Of a DNA stretch of 64,000 nt, positions 59,130-64,000 are shown piece by piece. The notes beneath the pieces were generated by a model. That model was not told where the DNA came from. It saw nothing but the letters and a program-made list of their open reading frames with translations, and searched no databases. Every line of letters starts with the position of its first letter. Within the stretch, counting starts at the first letter, position 1. Made by a program: the position numbers and the translations under genes. The DNA is taken from NCBI RefSeq assembly GCF_008254045.1, contig NZ_CP042425.1:8198163-8262162 (forward strand). Reading direction: 5' to 3'. The stretch comes from Limnoglobus roseus (GTDB taxonomy: Bacteria; Planctomycetota; Planctomycetia; Gemmatales; Gemmataceae).

Positions 59130-59435
59130 ATGGCCCACGTGGTGACGGAAAGCTGCAACGACTGCAAGTACACCGACTGCTGCGTCGTCTGCCCGGTCGA
59201 GTGCTTCTATCAAGACGAGAAGATGCTGTACATCGACCCGAACGACTGCATCGACTGCGAAGCGTGCGTACCGGAGTGCCCGGTCGAGGCGATCTACGGC
59301 GAGTCGAACCTGCCGTCGCAGTTCGCGAGCTACGTCGAACTCAACAAGGAGCGTAGCGAATCGCTCAAGGGGTCCGGCGGCCAGATCACCGAAAAGGCCG
59401 ACCCACTCGAAGGGCCGGGCTGCAAGAAGAAGTGA
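59130..59435 (+). CDS. 4Fe-4S ferredoxin (FdxA-like)
   Basis: 101 aa. Two cluster motifs are plain: CNDCKYTDCCVVCPVECF and CIDCEACVPECPVEAIY. The first has the extra Cys spacing of 7Fe-8S (FdxA) ferredoxins, and the C-terminal 35 residues are an extension rich in charged residues as in that group. It carries electrons at low potential. GGAG lies 8 bases before the ATG. The ferrochelatase gene follows on the same strand, beyond a terminator. Confidence 0.93.
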   Translation: MAHVVTESCNDCKYTDCCVVCPVECFYQDEKMLYIDPNDCIDCEACVPECPVEAIYGESNLPSQFASYVELNKERSESLKGSGGQITEKADPLEGPGCKKK

Positions 59436-59461
59436 TCGGGAGTCAGGTATCAGGAGTCAGC

Positions 59462-59489
59462 AAGCCCGCGGCGTACCCGCGGGCTTTTT
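59462..59489 (+). terminator. intrinsic terminator of the ferredoxin gene
   Basis: AAGCCCGCG pairs with CGCGGGCTT over a 7-nt loop and five T end the run. It starts 27 bases after the stop, and the ferrochelatase gene begins 71 bases later, so the two genes probably have separate promoters. Confidence 0.85.
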
Positions 59490-59560
59490 CGTTGCGGCGG
59501 GTCTATCATAACCGCGACGGGTTGTTTCCTACTCCTGCCCCTGACTCCTGACCCCTGCTT

Positions 59561-60589
59561 ATGACCGGCCTTCTTCTCATCCAACTCGGCACGCCCGACG
59601 CCCCGACGGCCGAGGCATTGCGGCCGTACCTGCGGCAATTCCTGTTCGACCCCCGGGTGGTCGAGACGCGGCCGGACACCGCGCGCTATCTGATGCCCGG
59701 CAAGCCGCGGCCGCCGCGGAAGAGTCCGCCGCAGTGGTTGTGGACGACATTGATGAAGACGGTGATCCTGCCGTTCCGCCCGAAGGACTCCGCGGCCAAG
59801 TACGCCCGCATCTGGGACGCCAAGACCGGCTCGCCGCTGTTGCACCACACCATCGAGCAGACGCGACTTCTCCAGGAACGATTCACCGGTACGCCGGTCC
59901 GGTTCGGCATGATCGTCGGCAACCCGACGGTCGAGACGGCCGTCGCGGAGATGATTGCCGCGGGCGTGGACCGCATGGTCGTGCTGCCGATGTTCCCGCA
60001 GTATTCGTCCACCACGGTCGCCAGCGCCACGGACACGCTCGCGAAGCTGATGTTGAAGTTGCGGGTCGTGCCTGCGATCCGCACCGTGCCGTCGTATTAC
60101 AACCACCCGGCCTACGTCGAGGCGATGGCGGCCGTCGTTCGCGACGACCTCGCCGCGCTCGGTTGGGAGCCGGAGCACGTCCTGTTCAGCTTCCACGGCA
60201 TCCCGCAGAAGTACGCCCAGCGCGGCGACCCGTACCCGTCGCACTGCGTCCGCACGACGCAACTGCTCGTGGAAAAACTCGGCTGGCCGCGTGACCGCTG
60301 GACGCAGACGTACCAGAGCCGCTTCGGCAAGGAGCCGTGGCTGAAGCCGTACACCGACGACGTACTGCAATCGCTGGCAAAGCAGGGCCGGAAGCGCGTC
60401 GCCGTCGTCCTACCCGGCTTCACGGCCGATTGCCTGGAGACGGTCGATGAGATCGGCCGCGAGAGCGAGGAAGTCTTCCGCCACGCGGGCGGCGAGAAGT
60501 TGCACGTGGTGCCGTGCCTGAACGAGCACCCGAAGTGGATCGACGCGCTGGAGCAAATCTTCCGCGAAGAGGGCCAAGGCTGGCTGTAG
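59561..60589 (+). CDS. hemH: ferrochelatase
   Basis: 342 aa, a normal length. The start LLLIQLGTPDAP, the motif FPQYSSTT (145-152), the catalytic H212 in FSFHGIPQKY, and the acidic C-terminal site FTADCLETVDEI are all present. It inserts Fe2+ into protoporphyrin IX, the last step of haem synthesis. No transmembrane tail is seen, so it is soluble or peripheral. It converges on the GT39 gene with 7 bp between the stops. Neighbouring the ferredoxin may be fortuitous. Confidence 0.95.
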   Translation: MTGLLLIQLGTPDAPTAEALRPYLRQFLFDPRVVETRPDTARYLMPGKPRPPRKSPPQWLWTTLMKTVILPFRPKDSAAKYARIWDAKTGSPLLHHTIEQTRLLQERFTGTPVRFGMIVGNPTVETAVAEMIAAGVDRMVVLPMFPQYSSTTVASATDTLAKLMLKLRVVPAIRTVPSYYNHPAYVEAMAAVVRDDLAALGWEPEHVLFSFHGIPQKYAQRGDPYPSHCVRTTQLLVEKLGWPRDRWTQTYQSRFGKEPWLKPYTDDVLQSLAKQGRKRVAVVLPGFTADCLETVDEIGRESEEVFRHAGGEKLHVVPCLNEHPKWIDALEQIFREEGQGWL

Positions 60590-60596
60590 CCGCCGG

Positions 60597-62159
60597 CTAC
60601 TTCGCCGGTGGCACGAACGCCACGCCGACCCGCGTCGGCTTCACGACCGCTCCCGTCACGTAAGGCAGTTCTATGGCCGGCTGGCTCGCGACCCGGGGGA
60701 ACCGCGGTCGCAGAAAGTCGGACATGTCGTCGCCCAACTGTGTCGCGTCCCACAAGATGACCCCGCCGCGGGCGTTCAGGTCGGCGTCGCCGGTCCAGCG
60801 ACAGTGCTCCGGTTCCATGACGAGGTAGCCCATCTTCCCGCTGCTGTACAACAGCGGCCGGTGGGGCGAATAGCAGCAGACCACACCCGCCCGCCACCCT
60901 TCCCCGCCGACGATCGGCGGCAGCCCGCCGTATTGTGCCGCCCATCGTGCGTTCACTTCACGGGTCAGTTCCTTCCCCGGAAAAGCCGTGCGGCCACCGA
61001 CGTGGAAGAGGTACGGGTTGGCAACCTGCTTCGCCGTGGCGAAGAGACAAAGCCCCACGGCAACCACGACCCACCGTCGGAGGGATCGCTGGAGGGTTTC
61101 GATCACCTGAACCACGGGGAAGTTAGCCAGTGCCCAGACGCCGACGAACGTCCACAGCGGCGATCCCCAGATCTCGCGCAACTGGAAGCCGATCGCTGCC
61201 GACACCGTCAACAGAATCAGCGGCGGCCCGAGCACGGCGAAGTGCAGGAACGTCGTGGCGAGCGGCTTCGCCTCCGGCGCATCATCCGGGGCCGTGCGGA
61301 ATCGCATCAGCGGCCACAACACGAACGCGACGGGCAGTAGGATCAGCGCCTGGTTGCCCAAGAATTCAAATGGTCGCACGAGTCGCTTGAGCAATCCGGC
61401 GCCGCTACCGGCCCGTTCCTCCGCGTACCGAAGGGTGATGAAGTCGTGCTGCACCAGCCACAAGGCGTGCGGCAGCACGATCAACCCGGCCACCAGCGCG
61501 GCCAGGTACGGCCCCGGCGTCCGCCAAACCTTGCGGCTCGCCCGGTCGTAGAGGGCGAAAGCCAACACCGCGAGAAGCAGCACGCCGATGGTGTACTTGC
61601 ACAACAGAGTCAAGCCGGCCACGACGCCGACGGCCAGCCACCAGCGAAGTTGGCCCGTGCCGATCGCCCGGTGGAAGCAAACGATCAGCCACGCCCAGCC
61701 GAGGCCGAGCATGACGTTGTTGCTGAACTCGGCCGGGTCGTTGGTGAGGTAGTTCAAACCGTCCAGGGCCAGGGTTGCCACCAGTGCCCGGCGCGGCGAC
61801 AGGTATTCGCGGCCGAGGCGGTACGCCGCCAGCAGGATGCCCGATGACACGGCATAGCTGAACAGGTAGACGCCCCACACGTCCCCCGGCGAGAGTCGGG
61901 AGGCCGCGTCCGCGAGCCACGCCGGCAGCGGCGGGTGCTTGGGGTAGCCCCACTGCCACGAACCGCCCCACGAGAGCCATTCGACCAAATCGAGCGGCGC
62001 ATTGTGGTGCGAAGCGACCACCGCGAGCGTCCAGACGACGGTTCGCACCACCAGCCACGCGGCCAGGAGTAGGCGGAGGCGGGCGGCCTCGCCGGGAACG
62101 CGGCCGGTTCCGGTAATCCAGTCGGCGAGGCGGGACGTGGGTCGGAGGTTCGCGATCAT
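60597..62159 (-). CDS. family 39-type membrane glycosyltransferase (PMT/ArnT-like)
   Basis: 520 aa with about ten hydrophobic helices. The N-terminal loop has HHNAPLDLVEWLSWG and GYPKHPPLPAWL, the DE-like catalytic loop and P-rich segment of GT39. Then LNYLTNDPAEFSNNVMLGLG, the helix pair typical for the family. The C-terminal 110 residues form a soluble outside domain. It should move a sugar from polyprenyl phosphate onto protein or lipid at the outer face of the membrane. It is followed upstream by a lipoprotein gene, on the same strand, 40 bp away. Confidence 0.85.
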   Translation of the reverse strand: MIANLRPTSRLADWITGTGRVPGEAARLRLLLAAWLVVRTVVWTLAVVASHHNAPLDLVEWLSWGGSWQWGYPKHPPLPAWLADAASRLSPGDVWGVYLFSYAVSSGILLAAYRLGREYLSPRRALVATLALDGLNYLTNDPAEFSNNVMLGLGWAWLIVCFHRAIGTGQLRWWLAVGVVAGLTLLCKYTIGVLLLAVLAFALYDRASRKVWRTPGPYLAALVAGLIVLPHALWLVQHDFITLRYAEERAGSGAGLLKRLVRPFEFLGNQALILLPVAFVLWPLMRFRTAPDDAPEAKPLATTFLHFAVLGPPLILLTVSAAIGFQLREIWGSPLWTFVGVWALANFPVVQVIETLQRSLRRWVVVAVGLCLFATAKQVANPYLFHVGGRTAFPGKELTREVNARWAAQYGGLPPIVGGEGWRAGVVCCYSPHRPLLYSSGKMGYLVMEPEHCRWTGDADLNARGGVILWDATQLGDDMSDFLRPRFPRVASQPAIELPYVTGAVVKPTRVGVAFVPPAK

Positions 62160-62199
62160 GGGACGACTCGGGCGGATTCGAACTCGGCGCGGGCAAGCC

Positions 62200-63462
62200 T
62201 TACGGCCCGCCGAGCGGCAGTGTGAGGATCGGGGCCGTGGTCGCCTTCGCCCCGAGTTCGAGCCGGGACAATTCCACGAGCAGGTTGAACGTCGCCATCG
62301 TGTCGCGGTCCCGCTTGTCGATGTAGAACCAGTACCCCTGGTAGCGGATTGCGACGTGGGCGAAGGGCGGCGGCTTCTTGCCGTCGGCCCAGCACACCTT
62401 GAACAACCCCTCGAACACCGGCCGCCAGTCGAAGGGCGTGCCGTCTGCCTGAACCGTCTGCGGTGCGATCCCGGAAGTCGCGTGGCACGGCGGAACCGTC
62501 ACACCGTTGGCCACGAAGAACAATACCTGCAACAGCGACCGCGTCTCCATGTCGAGCGTGTCCAGCCCGGCAGCCGGTGTGCCTTCCAGGAACGGGTCAA
62601 GCTTCTCGGTCGTCAACTCGAAGGTCCGTTTCTTCGGGTCGAGCTTGAAAGTGCGGCAAAAGGTGGCGAAGTCCGAGTCAGTGTCGCCCACCTTGCCCAC
62701 GCGGAGAAGGGGGTGAACTTTCTTCTTCACGACCGCCCACCGGCCCTTGTCGTCCCGCCGGTACTCCATGCCGGCCTTCGCCGCTTCCACCGCCGCGGTC
62801 GGGGTGTTGTCGCCGGCGTCAACGCCGTCGGTGAGTTTCTCGTCCTGCTCCTGGTTGTACAAGACCGCCTGCCCGCGGTCGGACAGCCGTTGCAGGGCGG
62901 ACACCCCGTTCAGGAATTCGCCGTAGTCCGGCGGCATCCGCGGCGTCGGCCCGCTCGCCGATTGGGCGTTCGAGACCCAGTTCAGGTTTTCCAGGTACAG
63001 GCGGAAGACCGTCGAGACGGGCCAGGTCGTCTTGGCAAGGTAGGTGATGCCGTCGAGGGTGATCGGCGTGAAGAGGCGTCGGGTGAATTCCTGGTCGTCG
63101 ATCGGCGTGTACGAGAGTGTCGGCCGGATGGCCCGCGAGAACTCCGCCTGCGGCAACACGGAGCCGCGGTAACTGCCCAAATCCCCGGCCCCCGCCGAGG
63201 TGAAGAACGGGATCGCCTTGAGGCTGCTGACGATTTCCTGCTGGTCGGCGATGTTGGCAATCGACAGACTGCTCGGCGTATCGGTGTACCGCAGGCGGAC
63301 GATGTTGAGCAAGAGTTGCTGTTCAGTCGTCGCCTTGACGGCCTCGTTGTAGCGTAGCCGCCCCTGCTCGATGGTGCGCGGCCCGAGCGTGCAGCCCGGC
63401 CCCATCGTGGCAAGAATCGCCACGATCAGGGGGCACAGGTCCGATCGGCGGCGCGAAGACAT
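62200..63462 (-). CDS. lipoprotein of unknown function
   Basis: 420 aa. The lipobox is ATMGPG|C24. Then RLRYNEAVKATTEQQLLLNI and RLRYTDTPSSLSIANI, the opening of a widespread uncharacterised family also found in proteobacteria. The rest is mixed alpha/beta and highly charged, with no enzyme motif that I recognise. It lies upstream of the GT39 gene in the same direction. Confidence 0.8.
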   Translation of the reverse strand: MSSRRRSDLCPLIVAILATMGPGCTLGPRTIEQGRLRYNEAVKATTEQQLLLNIVRLRYTDTPSSLSIANIADQQEIVSSLKAIPFFTSAGAGDLGSYRGSVLPQAEFSRAIRPTLSYTPIDDQEFTRRLFTPITLDGITYLAKTTWPVSTVFRLYLENLNWVSNAQSASGPTPRMPPDYGEFLNGVSALQRLSDRGQAVLYNQEQDEKLTDGVDAGDNTPTAAVEAAKAGMEYRRDDKGRWAVVKKKVHPLLRVGKVGDTDSDFATFCRTFKLDPKKRTFELTTEKLDPFLEGTPAAGLDTLDMETRSLLQVLFFVANGVTVPPCHATSGIAPQTVQADGTPFDWRPVFEGLFKVCWADGKKPPPFAHVAIRYQGYWFYIDKRDRDTMATFNLLVELSRLELGAKATTAPILTLPLGGP

Positions 63463-63511
63463 GCCGGTTGTATCGACTGTCGCGACGGCGGGGCTGAAGG
63501 GAATGCGAATC

Positions 63512-64000
63512 TCACCCCGCTTGCTTCAGCGGCAGCGGCAAGATCGACGGCTGTTGGCCGTAGCGGTTCTGGTAGCGGTCGAACCATTTCCGCGCCTCTT
63601 CCTCCGGCAGTGCTTGCGGTTGGCCGAGTTGGTGGGCGAGGAACACCGTCTTCGCCACGTCTTCAACCATCACGGCCGCCTTCAGCGCGGCCTTGCCCGT
63701 CGGCCCCCAGGCGAACACGCCGTGGTTGCCGAGCAGGATCGCGGGGGCGGTGTTGCGGTAGCGGAGGATCGCCCGGCCGATTTCGTCGTCCTCGTTGCCG
63801 ACGTAGGGAGCGCACGGAACCTCGCCGCCGAACTCGTCGGCGATGGCCGTCAGGCAGAGCGGGATCGGCTTCAGGCACGCGGCGAACGCTGTCGCGTAGT
63901 TGCTGTGCGTGTGGATGACGCTCCGCACGTCCGGCAGGTTCCGGTAGAGGAACAGGTGGTGCGGCAGGTCCACGCTCGGCTTGTTCGACCCGAACACCCG
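63512..64000 (-). CDS. class II aldolase / ribulose-5-phosphate 4-epimerase family, 5' part missing
   Basis: The 162 visible residues are the C-terminal two thirds; the start lies beyond the window edge. The zinc site HTHSNYATAF and the following LTAIADEFGGEVPCAPYVGN and AILLGNHGVFAWGPTGKAAL are family hallmarks (HxH plus a later His). A helical C-terminus ends in ILPLPLKQAG. Members split fuculose- or rhamnulose-1-phosphate, or epimerise ribulose-5-phosphate; the fragment cannot decide between them. Confidence 0.85.
   Translation of the reverse strand, partial: RVFGSNKPSVDLPHHLFLYRNLPDVRSVIHTHSNYATAFAACLKPIPLCLTAIADEFGGEVPCAPYVGNEDDEIGRAILRYRNTAPAILLGNHGVFAWGPTGKAALKAAVMVEDVAKTVFLAHQLGQPQALPEEEARKWFDRYQNRYGQQPSILPLPLKQAG

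Overview
The window looks like chromosomal DNA of a Gemmata-like planctomycete (Gemmataceae). It is GC-rich and carries families that are typical of that phylum: paired DUF1501 and DUF1553/PSCyt1 proteins, sulfatases, a DUF1559 prepilin-like protein, a secreted matrixin with an LEPR-xLL-like N-terminus, several Ser/Thr kinases with TPR or beta-helix C-termini, DUF2934, and a formaldehyde-activating-enzyme homologue. The genus is inferred from gene content only; there is no rRNA or tRNA gene here.

Layout. 1-7.3 kb: end of a membrane protein, a CheY-like regulator, an Imm10-like orphan, a secreted matrixin and a 1006-aa kinase-TPR protein. 7.4-9.9 kb: a gene of unknown function (VHEWGTFS family) split by an IS110-family element. 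10-18.4 kb: a five-gene MoxR/VWA cluster (SWIM zinc-finger, HEAT-like, YehL-type AAA+, DUF5682, VWA) with a near-consensus sigma-70 promoter and inverted repeats in three of its four gene junctions. 18.4-20 kb: an RRM RNA-binding protein and bS21. 20-31.4 kb: planctomycete catabolic genes (Gfo/Idh/MocA oxidoreductase, serine hydrolase, DUF1501 + DUF1553, a sulfatase-sulfatase-VOC operon, a second DUF1501). 31.5-37.5 kb: DUF2934-CbiQ-CbiO operon, redoxin, kinase-AtuA-like-enoyl-CoA hydratase operon, two Flp pilins. 37.8-46.2 kb: IlvD, kinase-beta-helix fusion, MBL hydrolase, a secreted HEAT-like protein, a Fae homologue, a REC-GGDEF protein. 46.8-51.7 kb: sigma factor, histone H1-like protein, a DUF1559-lipoprotein-UbiA-like-methyltransferase run. 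51.8-55.8 kb: BatA/VWA and DUF58 proteins. 56-64 kb: eukaryote-like adenylosuccinate lyase, PAS-REC protein, ferredoxin, ferrochelatase, GT39, a lipoprotein and the C-terminal part of a class II aldolase.

How the genes fit together. The strongest candidate for a poorly described system is the 10-18.4 kb cluster. Four of its five genes match the E. coli yehL/yehM/yehP/yehQ set, whose function is unknown, and the fifth is a HEAT-like scaffold. Translational coupling (4-nt GTGA/ATGA overlaps) joins DUF2934-cbiQ-cbiO, sulfatase-VOC and kinase-AtuA. Intergenic DNA is rich in long inverted repeats built from REP-like hairpins; two copies (44.5 kb and 54.2 kb) differ only by substitutions that keep the hairpins paired.
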